DNA of 64,000 nucleotides from Amaranthus tricolor. Its lineage: Eukaryota > Streptophyta > Magnoliopsida > Caryophyllales > Amaranthaceae. A program made the position numbers and the translations under genes. The notes beneath the pieces are model-generated. The model searched no databases. It saw only the letters and a list, made by a program, of their open reading frames with translations, and was not told the DNA's origin. Within the stretch, counting starts at the first letter, position 1. Every line of letters begins with the position of its first letter. Positions 11,865 to 23,102 of the stretch are shown here, in pieces. Location: contig NC_080052.1 in assembly GCF_026212465.1 (NCBI RefSeq), forward strand, positions 15,101,915 to 15,165,914, given 5' to 3'.

Positions 11865-11994
11865 TTAGGGTCCGGGTCTTCATCTTAGGACCCGGACCCG
11901 GACCCGTCAAAAACAATTTGGATCCAGACCCGGACCCGGATCTGACGAGTCTCAAAATTTAAGACCCAGACCCATGACCATCCCTACATCAAAT

Positions 11995-12575
11995 GTAACA
12001 TCCTTTTATTCAATTATCGAATGAATCAATATGTATACATTTTTTTCAATTAAATATATTTTATATGTTTTGCTATGGCTAGCATAATGCACTAAAAGCC
12101 TCTTTCACCGAGTTTCTTTCTCTTGTTGCCGGACAATCTTATAATAGCCCTACAACCCCAAAGGTTAAGATAATTTAAGTTTGGCTTTCTTTTGTACCAA
12201 TGTTCATAAGGAGTCTCTATATTGAAAATAGATGGAATCCAATTAAGAATGTGACAAGCCGTCAACATTACTTCACCCCGAAACTCTTCACTCACGCTAG
12301 AGTAGAACATAGAATTCACCACCTCTTATAGAGTAAGATTTTTCCTCTCCGCCACACAATTTGATTGCGGTGCCTATTTGACGGTTGTTTCAAGTATAAT
12401 GCCTATGGATTAGAAATATGAGAGATCATAGTACTCCTTCCTTTGTTTTTTCTAAGTCTTTTAAGTTTACTACCAATTGGTATTTCTACTTCATTTTTGT
12501 AAACCTTAAAAGAACTAAGAGCCTCATCCTTTGTATGTAACAAATACACATGTTTTTCCTACCCTTATCTATTAG
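11995..12575 (-). pseudogene. copia integrase core remnant
   Basis: The minus-strand frame near 12560 reads TKDEALSSFKVYKNEVE followed by KLKRLRKN, the integrase stretch just before the second catalytic Asp (replaced here). The frame at 12322-12092 shows EEFRGEVMLTACHILNWIP and PYEHWYKRKPNLNYLNLWGC, the end of the copia integrase core. Stops near 12330-12420 break the chain. Integration of element cDNA would have been its role. Confidence 0.75.
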
Positions 12576-13170
12576 CTATACTAAAAGGTTTTATTGTAAG
12601 AAGAAACACTTTGGAAACAAAGGAACAGTAGCAATTTCAAGGCCTTGGCAAAGTCAATTAAGGCAAGTTACTATTAAGAGTTCGAAGTTTCAACTAGTAT
12701 ATAAGCTAAAATTTGAAGTGAAGGAAGACAATAAGAGAAAATACAAGAAATGAGAGTCTCCGATACGCATTGCTAAAGTCTTTCAAAGTCTCAAGGAATT
12801 CTCATTCAAGAATTACTCTCCAAAGCTCTACATTCAAGTTAACCTTTTAAGGTTGTCTTGTAATATTCATTTAGAGTAATTTCTTGTATTCACAATTGTA
12901 ATATTCGATTCATTGTAAGAAAGAAAAGTGGAAGAGAAATACCTTTAGTTCACTAGGATTACAACCAATGTGACCTTGTACTCATATCCAAGAACTACAA
13001 AGCTATAAACTTTATATGTTGCAGTTTGAATGGAGATAAATTCGAAAGAATTTCCTCTTGTACTTCTACCTATGAGATTTGAAATAAACTCATTGTTACT
13101 TATGAGGGTACTAGTCAGGTCAAGGAAACCAAGATAAGTATTTTTTTTTCATAAATACCAATTGTTCAAA

Positions 13171-13957
13171 ATGGCTCCTAATGAATCCATAAAAGAGATG
13201 TTCACTCGATTCACATTCATAGTAAATAATATTCATTCTTTAGGAAAATCCTTTACAAATGAAGAAAAAGTCCGAAAGTTTCTAAGATGTCTTCCAAGAG
13301 TAAATAGGTACCAAAGGTGATAGTCATAAAGGAAGCTTAGGATTTGAAAAAGTTACTCCTTGATGATCTCCTTGGCAAACTTCTCACGCATGAACTTACC
13401 ATGCAAGAAGATGATGGAGAGCCACCTTCAAAAGTAAATAATATGTCTCTCAAGGCCAAAAAGGAGGAAGAACCCTCCACATCTGAAGAAGAAAGTGAAG
13501 ATGATGATGATCCCTTTGCCCTAGTTGCTCGTGGTCTATCTAAAATCATGAAAATGAGAAGGAACTTCAAGAAAGACAAATATCCACGATCTTCCGAATT
13601 CTCTCTCGCTAAACAATTTATATCTAATACACTAACTTGTTTTGAATGTGGTGCAACAAATCATTTCATTAGAAATTGTCCCAAAAGAAAAAGGAAGATA
13701 AAACGGAAGATAAAAGAGCTGATAAAAGAAAAGACTTCAAAAGAAAGGAGGACGAAAGATATTACAAAAAGAGAGGTATGCTTGCTACTTGGAGTGATTC
13801 GGATTCCACAAGTCAGTTGGAGAACGATAATGCTAATCTTTGTCTTATGGCACGAGAAGATTTTACTAAGGACTCGAAAACTCCTATTGCGGTAACCATA
13901 GATAATCTTATAAATGTACCTACGGAAGTTTTAAAAGATAGAGTTAAACCTGTTTAA
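13171..13957 (+). pseudogene. copia gag remnant with CCHC zinc knuckle
   Basis: Starts within gag at MAPNESIKEMFTRFTFIVNN, then breaks at a stop near 13318. It resumes with LLDDLLGKLLTHELTMQ, an acidic Ser/Asp/Glu-rich spacer, and the knuckle C-F-E-C-G-A-T-N-H-F-I-R-N-C near 13640-13680. After the knuckle the frame shifts in an A-rich Lys/Arg segment. Gag would package element RNA. The first ~100 residues expected for this gag family are missing. Confidence 0.7.
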
Positions 13958-14659
13958 AATAAGGAGAATTCAACTCTTGAAATAAAAACTCTTTTAAATA
14001 TTAAAGTTTTTGAAAGTTAAACCAGAGAAGACAGTTTATTGGAAAAATTTGATGAACTTTATTCCTACAGATTTGGAATCTTAATTTGAAAACATAAATT
14101 TTGTTGTTAATTTTAAAATCAAGGCCTTGAAAACTGGTCATGATAACGTGTTCAAGACCCTAATAGATGATAACGTTCCTTTGAAAAGAAAACTCACTTC
14201 TCTAAACTATTCCAAAGATAGATTAGAAAAGGAGAAGAAATATCTGATTAGAAAGTGTGAATCTAAAAGTATACTCTTGCCAAATTTCCATATAGGAACA
14301 AGAGCTTAATAGATTATTAAGTTCAAGTCAAAAGCCTAGCAACAAAAGTAGTATTGGTCATAAACAAAATAACTTTGTCAAAAAGACTCAAACAATCTTT
14401 GTTAACACAAAAAGTAATTAGTATGATCCTAATAGTTCTTATTTCGATAAGAAAGTTCACATAAAGCTTGCATCGCCCTATAAAAGAAATGATCCTCATG
14501 TTATTAAAAACACATATCATGTTCATCAAACATCTCATGTTAGAAAGATTTGGGTTGCCAAAGGAACGAGACCTCCTAACTTGGTTTATTTTGAATATGT
14601 CAACAAATCTAATAATCTAACTGAAAGGTTTAATATGTTGTTATGTAGGTACCTAACAA

Positions 14660-15655
14660 ATGAATTATTAGTTGTGGATGTTTAAAGCATATCAGTGGAA
14701 AACTATCTTTATTCACCGAACTCAAAGAACAAACTGGTGGAACAATTACTCTTAGTAATAGAGAAAAATGTAACATACCTTGTATTGGCGAAAAGTTAGT
14801 AGTGACTCATCTATCCATATATGATGTGTTAATAGTTTATGATATCAAGTATAATCTCCTTAACATTTCTCAATTATGTGCCAAAGGTAATAAGGTAATT
14901 TGTGATAAAGATAAGTAAGAGGTAAAATGTATTAAATCTGGTAAGGTTATTATTACTGCTCCTACATGTGATAATACTTATTCTATGTTCACTAAGTTGA
15001 CAGCTCGAGTCTAAAGTGTCTCAAGGCATTGACAAATGATCCTAGTCTTTGGCATAGAAAACTTGGACATTAAAATATGCATACTATAAAGTTGCTTGAC
15101 CTAGTAAGAGGACTTCCAAACTTATCTTTTAAAATTGATGAGTTAAGTCGTGTGCCAAAGGCGAAGAAACCAAATGTTCATTCAAATAAAAAAAGTTTGT
15201 AAGTACTTCTCGACATATTGAACTTTTACATATTAATCTTTGTGGTCCCATGCGTGTTAAATCTCCCAAAGGTAAACAGTACATCCTCGTTGTAATGGAT
15301 GATTCCTCTCACTTTACTTAATTAGCTTTTCTTCGTGAGAAATCAGAAACCATGCATGATAGAGTTTTCAAAACTTTGGAAAGAACTACAAGCTTTGAAA
15401 AGCCTATCTATTGCTCATGTGAGGAGTGATCATGGTAGAGAATTTGATCAACTTGGTTTTGACTCTTTTGATGCAAAATATGGTATTTCACATAAATTCT
15501 CTACTCCTAAGACATCTCAACAAATTAGAGTTATGGAACAAAAGAACCACACTCTTGAGGACATGTCCAAGACAATGCTTTTAGAAAACGATCTTCCTAA
15601 ACCGTTTTGGGCTGAAGTAGTTAACGCTACTAATTATGTCCTCAATAAATGTTAA
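14660..15655 (+). pseudogene. copia protease / GAG-pre-integrase / integrase remnant
   Basis: In order: a degenerate protease tail (GCLKHISGKLSLFTEL ... YDVLIVYDIKYNLLNISQLC), the pre-integrase motif DPSLWHRKLGH with LVRGLPNLSF (15030-15130), and the integrase core (15335-15655) with VRSDHGREFDQ and PFWAEVVNATNYVLNK. Stop codons separate the pieces and the chain ends before the end of integrase. Confidence 0.7.
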
Positions 15656-17185
15656 TGATTTGTCGAATACTATTAGTGTGACGTATGAAATAATTTTCTA
15701 TTGGAGTTCTCAATTTACAAATCATTTAAAAATAACTAGGACCTCAAGCTCTGCCATTAAAACCAAGCAATTTAAATAAGATTCTAGCTTAACCAAGTAA
15801 TCACTTTTACGATAATTTTCTAGTAGTAACATGTCTTATTAAATATCATCATTTAATTTGATTATATAGAAGTTTTTTGGGTCAAATAATATTTCCTCAG
15901 AAGGATAGAAAAAATACGTGTTAGGATAATCCATCTTGCATCTTTTGGAATTGATGAAAGTTCTTAAATATCTAAATGAATAACACTCTAGTGAGAAGTA
16001 TCATACCATCCCGTTCCCACAAAAATTGCTAAGATAATAATGATCAATAAAAAAAACAATGTAAACTGTTATCCTTCATAAAAGGTATGTGTGTACGTTG
16101 CAATTGAATATGATAATAAATGATGAAGATATACGTGTATGTTGATGTCAAATGCATGAGCATCAGCGGTTACGAAGTAGGGTATTAAATAATTGGAAGT
16201 AAATCACAGGCTGTAATATGAGCCTACAAATAAATGATGGAAGTAGTAGCTACTCATAATCAACAATATATAATGTTAGATGTAATAATATAAATAAATG
16301 TAAATGCATGAAATACAAGTCAAAACTTAAAAATATACTTTTATTATATATGAATTAATGAATGAATGATGAATGTACCATATAACATCATATTCATTTA
16401 TATACTGTCACCGAATTCAGTCCGACTAGCTAATTGAGATCCTAACTAATAACAACCCAAGTGGGTTGCTATGTTCTAACTTTCCACTTTGACAAATGTT
16501 GGTTTTTGTCCATGTGAATATCTTCATTGTAAGGTGTTTTAGAATCCTTTAAATAATTAGACATGTCGTTAGATAATAAATAGAGGTGTACAAAGTTGAC
16601 TCCAACCGTAAAACCGACCAATCACGACCTATGAGTAGAGATGAAGTTATACATTTGTTTAGCATAACCTTCTCAAAATTTACATGATACATAATTTTAT
16701 CATAAATAAAAAAGAAATTATTTTTTTTAACTATTGTAAATATGTGTAAACTTAGTCTTCATCACATAAGTCCAGAGTTACTTTTTTTCTTGTGAGTGTA
16801 TTTTCATATCAATAATGAACTATTTGGCCGATCACATCTGTTATTAGAATATTAATTCATATGATAATAAAAATTATTACAATATGAAACTAGTTTTGAT
16901 TATTATTTTTCTTTTCATTGTTAAACTTTAATTTTTACCCATCACAAAGAAGAGATTTATAAGTTTGTGATTTTAATTCATAAAAGCAAATTAAGTTTAA
17001 ATAGTAAGGAAAATTCTCAATATTATGACAAAATTTGACCATCGTTTTTGTGTGAAAGCAATCATCACAATTTTCAAAAAAACGACTATTTTTATTTATT
17101 ATGAATGCAATAAATGAATTTGCTTGTTTCCTTAACTAATGCTAAAATGTAAAAGAAAGTATAAAAATATATATTATACGGTATA
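15656..17185. other. AT-rich intergenic DNA, nothing recognised
   Basis: No coding pattern, terminal repeats or RNA gene seen on either strand. Confidence 0.5.
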
Positions 17186-17186
17186 T

Positions 17187-17560
17187 TTTTTAACAACATT
17201 TTCTTTATGTCCCCACAACATAATATGCTTTATGCTTTTAGTGGGATATAATTAACGACATTTAATTTAAATGTCACTATTTTAAATTGCTAATAGTATA
17301 TATAGTAGATTTAGTGACATTTACTAGACCATATAGCAGCAAAATAAAAAATCATACTAAAGTTTTTCGCGACAAAGGATCTAGGGACATTTCTCATAAA
17401 TGTCACTATAGACTATAGTAACAATTACATATATCACTAAAGGAAGTGTCACTAAATCACTTTATAATTGAACTTAAAATAAAAATCAATAATTATTATA
17501 CTAAAAATATAAATCAGTTGGCATTTTTTTAATGCCACTAAATCCAATATTGCAAAAAAT
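17187..17560. repeat. Possible decayed DNA transposon with gtgacattta motifs
   Basis: The short motif aatgtcact/agtgacatt recurs in both orientations (near 17270, 17310, 17395 and 17445), and atgccactaaatcc appears at 17533. Clustered inverted motifs resemble subterminal repeats of a DNA transposon, but no clean terminal inverted repeat or target duplication was found. Confidence 0.3.
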
Positions 17561-17915
17561 TAAATTTGTTGTTGTGTGTTAGTTATTAATATTGATGGTA
17601 AATATGACAAACTAAGCTTATTCTGAATTAAAAGCTATTTTATATAAACGTAATTAATTATTAAAATATATTATTAAAATACACATAGTTTTTATAAATA
17701 AAACTTAATTGAAAATTACAGATGCAGCTAAAAAAAGATCATTATTGAATGATTCTGTCCGAGAATTAATCAAATAATACAAATTAAATACATATAGGAT
17801 TAATATAGACATATAAATCATACATTTACTATACTGATGTTGATTGCAAGAGAAGAATTACGGTTTTAGACTAATGAGATTAGCCTTAATATAGTTAAAT
17901 GTACACTACAAGTTT

Positions 17916-18077
17916 TATATAAGACCATCTCATCGTGAGACGAGCCCATACAAACAACTCAAATCATTTATATTAAAAAAAAATTTTTTAAACTACCTCA
18001 AAATTGTTACTTTTATTTTCAAATAACTAGAATTGGGTCAGCCCATATAAAATCGTCTCACGGTCAAATAGTCTTAT
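17916..18077. mobile_element. MITE-like element, ~160 bp
   Basis: Left end ATAAGAC...CGTGAGACG and the complemented right end ATAAGAC...CGTGAGACG match over about 25 bp, with a few mismatches in the middle. Both arms also share a gcccata segment. There is no coding capacity. A related but longer element lies at 31166-31418. The outer boundary and TSD (perhaps TA) are uncertain. Confidence 0.55.
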
Positions 18078-18089
18078 TAAAGAATTTGT

Positions 18090-19434
18090 CAAATTTATAA
18101 TCCTAAAATATTACACAAAATATCTTAAGGATTAGTTATTAACCAGATAAATATAATTAAGGTAGGAGACTCAATTACCCTAAATAAATGTTATTAGAGT
18201 TATTTGAAAAAGTGTTTATAAATAGAATTTTGACCCTTTTATATGTAAAAACATGACAATCAGTCCCTATAATTAATTTAGCTTTATCATCAATCTTTTG
18301 GTTCATGATAAGCTCCTAATTTTTCTGTTTTAAACTTTTTGAATGTGATTATAATAAATATTTGTCCTTTCTTTATTGGAGAGTTGTTATACCTATTCAT
18401 TGGATTGATTCTACCCATATATTGAATGTTAATCTCACTCCTCGGAGAGTTTACGATTATGAATTTTGGTCTCTAATTGATTTGTTGGTAAAGATTAATA
18501 CGATAATGCAGCAAACACTAAAATTCCGATTACCATCAACAACATCAAATTCAATTCTATCTCAAGACTACAACAGATCGAAAGACCCCCTCGTAGAAGG
18601 CTGTAACAAACAGCGAAGTGGAAGATGATGTTCAAAATTATCAGATCCCATACATAACGATCGTAGTTTTGTTAATTTTGAATTATATTTCGTTAAAGTT
18701 GCTATGTATTTGCTTATTTTTATCTCTAATGCAGATGTCATTTGATTGTTTAATAAAAATTTGGTATTATTCAAAAAAAAACATGGTAATCAGTAGTTTT
18801 AGAGAAAATGAAGAAAAAAACTAGTTGTGGCACCATGTGCTATGCACACGGACCCCCAAGTTACATTTTCAAATTTCATAATATTATTTTATATACATTT
18901 ATTAACAATAATCCTAATCAAAAACATTAGAATGTCAATGAGTGATAAAGGTGCATCCTAAAATGAGTAGTGATTCAGTAGCGGAGTAATTGCATCCTTG
19001 TCCTGTTCATTACCAGCAAAACATTTTTGATCTCCTAAATCAAATAAACCTCTCTTGCTGATACGTTAAGTTGTACATGGAACCAACAATTATGATTTGT
19101 TATATGATTCTTCACTCGTTAGATTTAGTTGAATATTTTCTTCCGACTTGGCAGCACCAACACACAAAGTGATCAGAAGATTCAACGCAACAAAACCTAT
19201 CATTGTAAGACCTTCGTCACAACATCAACCAGCCATATCTGCCACTCAAAAGCCTTCGGCATCCTTGAAATCGTATAGAAACATTAAGTCATGTTTGCCA
19301 TATCGTATTCTAGTAAAATAAAAGTTGTAATACTTGAGTTATACGTAAAAGAATACGTCATGGGTATTGATATTTCCGTAGCTACATTATAAAAAAAATT
19401 CAACAAAACCATCACAATTTCAAAATTGCATTAC
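18090..19434. other. Intergenic DNA, no supported gene
   Basis: AT-rich. A 38-codon minus-strand frame at 19203-19087 starts MIGFVALNLLITLCVGAAKS, which looks like a signal peptide, but there is no supporting downstream domain or splice pattern. The 11-bp target duplication of the RTE LINE (aattgcattac, 19424-19434) ends the segment. Confidence 0.4.
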
Positions 19435-19599
19435 CTTTAAATCTGTCTTTTGTGTCGATCTTTGCTAGTGATCTGTTTGTAACCTTTTACCTTAGTCTGT
19501 AGTAGCTAAATATAGAGTTAGAAAGCAATTATAGTCACCTGAGGTCAGGTCCAAGGAGAAGGGGTCAAGGGGGGCAACGTAAGCATGATCTAGAACTAA

Positions 19600-20180
19600 A
19601 AGTGGGAACTTGAAACATAGGTACCCTAAAAGCCAAGTTGTTGGAGTTGACAAATGAGCATTATAAGTACAGGATTGTAGCATGTGTTCAAGAGACTAGG
19701 TGGAAGGGGAAAAAAGCAAAAGGTATAAGGGGATATAAGTTGTGGTATACAGGTTTAGACGGCAGACGTAAAGGGGTTGGCATCCTAGTGTTTAATGATA
19801 TCCTAAAGCAATTAGTTGAAGTAAAGAGGTGTGGTTACAGGATTATGCTTGTTAGGATAGTAGTGAGGGAAGAGATCATATCCATTGTCAGTGCGTAGGG
19901 CCCTAAGTTGGGCTCGATGAGCAGGTGAAGTGCGAGTTCTGGGATAACCTAGGAGACCTCATGAGAATTATCTCGGAAGATGAGAAAGTTTTCTTAGGAG
20001 GAGACTTTAACGGACATATAGGCAGAGATGCAGGCAACTTTAACTCGATACATGGAGGATTTGGTTTGGGGGCAAGGAATGAGAGTGGGGAGAAGTTGTT
20101 GGAGTTTGCAATAGGAAAATATTTGGTCATAGCAAACTCGATCTTTAGAAAGAAAGACGAGCATTTGACCACTTAAAAGA
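19600..20180 (+). pseudogene. RTE LINE endonuclease domain (EEP fold), broken
   Basis: Reads VGT-stop-NIGTL, then ACVQETRWKGKKAKGIRGYK with the catalytic Glu of the endonuclease, GVGILVFND, and after frame changes GGDFNGHIGRDAGNF and HGGFGLGARNESGEKLLEFA. It would nick the target DNA to prime reverse transcription. A stop replaces the usual Trp in the GTWN motif, and two further frame changes occur near 19895 and 19930. Confidence 0.8.
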
Positions 20181-20878
20181 GCATTGGGCATGCAACGCAA
20201 GTTAACTCTTTCTTAGTGCGCAAGGGAGATCGGGCCTCATGCTTGGATTGTAAGGTGGTATTGGGTACAGAGATGACCACCCAACACAGTCTATTAGTAC
20301 TAGTTTTCAGGATGAGGAAGAATATCGCAGAAAAGAAGGTCAAGTCCAAGGGAACGATCATGTGGGGGAGACTCAAAGGGGATATGGCTACAACCCTGTC
20401 AAATAAGATAAGTTTACTGGACTTCCCAAGTCAGTCATAGGATGCGAATGAAATGTGGGTGAACATGGAAAAAACCATTAGAAAAGTGGCAAAAGAGACC
20501 TTGGGGTGTTGTCGGGTAAACCAAAAGTGTTCAAAGAGTCATAGTGGTGGAACGATGAGGTGGAAAAGAAGATAAAAGATAAAAACAAGAGATGTAAGGA
20601 ACTTATGGATAGGATTGAAAAGAGAGTGAGCTATAAAGAAACAAAGCGGGCGGCAAAGAAAGCGGTAACGGAGGCAAAAAAAACCATGGTTATCAGGACT
20701 TGTATCGGAAGCTTGATGCCAAAGAGGGGGAGAAACCGATTCTTAAGTTGGCGAGGACTAGGGCCAAATAGCAGCAAGACTTAGAGGCAGTGAAATACAT
20801 CAAGGATGGGGGGACGAGTTCTCCTCAGACAAGAGGAGATTAAAGCCAGATAGCTCCAGTACTTCTCACATCTACTCA
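20181..20878 (+). pseudogene. RTE LINE linker between endonuclease and RT
   Basis: Lys/Arg-rich open segments in shifting frames (for example KKIKDKNKRCKELMDRIEKR at 20560-20630) match the position of the basic linker between EN and RT. Several stops. Confidence 0.6.
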
Positions 20879-22175
20879 ATGAGTCTAGGGGGCCAAAGAA
20901 GGCGGAAAATCAAATTTTTGATGTCCGAAGACCACTGGAATATGGGTCAACGAGTAGATGTGAGAACAAAGACAGTCAGGCCAGATAACATCCCGATTGA
21001 GATGTGGAGGGGTTTAAGAGAAAAGGGCATTCGTTTGCTGACTAACCTCTTTAATATTATTTTGAGGAAGCATAAGATGCCAGAAGAATGGAGGAATAGC
21101 ACACTAGTACCTCTGTTTAAGAACAAAGGCGATGTGCAAGTATGCGGCAACTATAGAGGTATCAAACTCCTAAGTCACACAATGAAATTGTGGGAAAGTG
21201 TGATAGAGGAGAGAATTAGAGAAGACCAATTTGGTTTTATGCCAGGAAGGTCAACCATTGAGGCAATTCATGTTTTGAGGAAACTGATGGCGAAATAAAG
21301 ATCTGCATATGGTGTTCATTAACTTTGAGAAAGCGTAAGATAGCATACCACTAACATTCAAACACCGGTGGGGATAGCGGAGTCTTTTTCGGTTAAAGTG
21401 GGACTACATCAGGGATCGGCTCTAAGCCCTTTCATTTTTACTATCATAATGGAAGAAATTTCTAAATCTATTTGGGAAACGGTTCCGTGGTGCATGATAT
21501 TCGCTGACGACAAAGTGCTGGTGACAGAGACTAGAGAGGAGGTTAGCAATAAATTGGATTAGTGGAGGGAAGCTCTAGAAGGTAAAGGGTTGCGCATTAG
21601 TCGTAGAAGACCGAGTATTTGCGCTGCAACTTTAGCGGGTCACCACCGGTAGGTGAACCAGAGGTGTCCATAGATGAAACAGTTGTTAAAAGTACAACCA
21701 AATACAAGTATTTGGGATCGATCATTCAAAGGGATGGGGAGATTGACGAGGATGTAATCATCGTATACAGGCGGGTTGGCTCAAGTGGCGAGCAGCCACC
21801 GCAGTGCTATGTTATAGGAAATTCCCAAGCAAATTAAAAGGAAAATTCTCCCGGGAAGCAATCAAACATGCTTTGCTATATGGAACCGAATGTTGGCCTG
21901 TAAAGAAGATTTTCGAACATAAGATGGAAGTTACAAAGATGTGTATGCTAAGGTGGATGTGTGGGAACACTTTGATGGATCGAATTAGGAACCAAGAGTT
22001 TAGAGACAAACTAAGGGTAGCCCCTATATCTGAAAAAATGTGCGAAAATAAATTGAAGTGGTTTGGACATGTACAAAGAAAGACTTTCGACGCCCTTGTG
22101 AGGAGGGTAGAAAGAATTATAGTAGATGGTAAGAGGAGTCGAGGAAGACCCAGAAAACTTGGGATGAGCAAATAA
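20879..22175 (+). pseudogene. RTE LINE reverse transcriptase, internally deleted
   Basis: Motifs in order: RPDNIPIEMWR, MPEEWRNSTLVPLFKNKGD, NYRGIKLLSHTMKLWE and QFGFMPGRSTIEAI (20970-21260). Then comes a short MVFINFEKA remnant of RT motif A (Tyr-Asp expected; a stop follows), HQGSALSPFIFTIIMEE, and the FADD active-site box (MIFADDKVLV, about 21500). The tail contains YLGSIIQRDGEIDED, ALLYGTECWPVKK, LRWMCGNTLMDRIRNQE and KLKWFGHVQRK. Roughly 100 nt expected between motif A and the GLHQGS motif are missing near 21345-21370. RT would copy the element RNA at the nicked target. Not functional here. Confidence 0.85.
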
Positions 22176-22738
22176 GAGTTGACTTGCATAAGTTAAACCT
22201 CTCTACCAACTTGACTAGGGATAGGAGTAGTTGAAGACGTCATATCCACGTCTTAGATTACTGATGTCCTCTTAGTGTACTTTTTAATGTCCTTAACCTC
22301 TTGCTTTTCTCGTTTTCTTTTATTCAGTTCTTTGTTTTCTTTTTGTAGTGGGTTCTTCTTTTATTTATTTATAGGCCTTTAAGTTATCTTTCATGTGTAT
22401 CTACATCTCTTTATCTTCCTTGAGCCGGGGGACTCCTTTGGCCGCGCTTTCCTTTATGGGTATGAGTTGCCGCGGTCTTTCCCTTCCACACCCTATCCCT
22501 AGTTTTCTATGAGCGGAAGACATTGGATAGGATGATGATAATGATGATGTATTTCAATTGCATTACATTAACAATTGAAGTCTAATTATTTCAAAACTTT
22601 GAGGTTTTAAGTTTAATAGGATTTCTTAAAGGAACGTGTCCCTTAATAATAAAAGAGCAATAGCGAACAAGGACATTTTTCCTTTATTACTTAAAACCAC
22701 ACCAATTTCTTTACAAAATCATTCTCACTCTTTGCTAC

Positions 22739-23102
22739 TTTTTTTGGCAAATTAGATTTTATTAAGCCAAAGCAATACATCAACAAGCATAGTCAGAATT
22801 AAGCCTTTCCATTGGTTGCATTAGACATGAGACGAGGTCACTCCTTTTCGGAAGGGTTTCCGCGAACCCATTATTCATGTGCATGGAAAGGAAGGATGAA
22901 ACCAAAATAAGACAAAAATTGTACATCTAGACTTAAGAAGCGAAAACCAGCCTAGAGCAGCTACATCGTACAAAAATGAGTAAAAAGCAAGTTTTGGTGA
23001 GCATTAGCCAAACAAAATCAGTAATCAGCACAGCAGCATTAACTTAAGCATGCTGCTAGTTGGGAAGATCAGTCATCAAAAAGCAGCATTGGCCTAAACA
23101 AC
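22739..23102 (-). mobile_element. L1-type LINE 3' tail, part 1
   Basis: On the minus strand the segment ends ...ttaataaaatctaatttgcc followed by seven A residues (complement of 22739-22745), the look of a plant L1 3' UTR with a poly(A) tail. It is continued on the other side of the gypsy insertion at 29612-29790. A stretch with a short match to the LINE tail at 32876-33610 (atgcacatgaa...gcggaaac) supports a shared family. Confidence 0.55.

Larger units (their letters stand above)
8275..11986 (-). mobile_element. hAT transposon 2, structurally intact and potentially autonomous
   Basis: A 3712-bp element whose first 16 bases, TAGGGATGGTCATGGG, are matched exactly in inverted orientation at the right end. 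It is flanked by the perfect 8-bp duplication catcaaat (8267-8274 and 11987-11994). The subterminal zones (8285-8425 and 11865-11965) carry many GACCCGGACCC units in both orientations. The interior holds one minus-strand transposase gene that reads uninterrupted through four exons, a minisatellite upstream of it and a GC-rich leader. It sits in the linker region of the decayed copia element. Intact ends, intact TSD and an intact gene suggest a relatively recent insertion. Confidence 0.93.
2058..12580 (-). mobile_element. Decayed Ty1/copia retrotransposon, split by two hAT insertions
   Basis: Read on the minus strand the order is integrase (12575-11995), integrase-RT linker and start of RT (8266-7951), the rest of RT and RNase H (4512-3129), untranslated DNA, a polypurine tract (2632-2618) and a 3' LTR (2617-2058). 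The hAT elements at 4513-7942 and 8275-11986, each flanked by a perfect 8-bp duplication, account for the gaps. Gag, protease and the 5' LTR are missing: sequence identity stops near 12580, where a plus-strand SIRE-like remnant begins. Many stops and shifts show long inactivity. Confidence 0.8.
12580..15655 (+). mobile_element. SIRE-like Ty1/copia remnant, 3' truncated
   Basis: The plus strand carries LTR/leader-like DNA (12580-13160), a gag segment with a zinc knuckle, a protease segment, a GAG-pre-integrase segment and part of the integrase core. Coding sequence stops at 15655. RT, RNase H and the 3' LTR are absent and the N-terminal part of gag is missing. The gag type (MFTRF...NEEKVRKFLRCLP, acidic spacer, CFECG...H...C knuckle) resembles SIRE/Maximus copia elements. 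No complete LTR pair, so boundaries are approximate. Confidence 0.65.
19435..22555 (+). mobile_element. RTE-type LINE, nearly full length
   Basis: A 3121-bp element bounded by an exact 11-bp target duplication aattgcattac (19424-19434 and 22556-22566). It encodes an apurinic-type endonuclease followed by reverse transcriptase, with no LTRs. It ends with a short (gatgat/aatgatg) microsatellite rather than poly(A), typical of the RTE clade. Frameshifts, stops and an internal RT deletion make it inactive. The intact TSD implies that both true ends are present. Confidence 0.88.

Noticed and set aside
22739..22745. Run of T as the poly(A) of the gypsy or RTE element
   Set aside because: The gypsy has LTRs and the RTE ends at 22555 with its TSD; the T-run instead fits the tail of a minus-strand L1 fragment.
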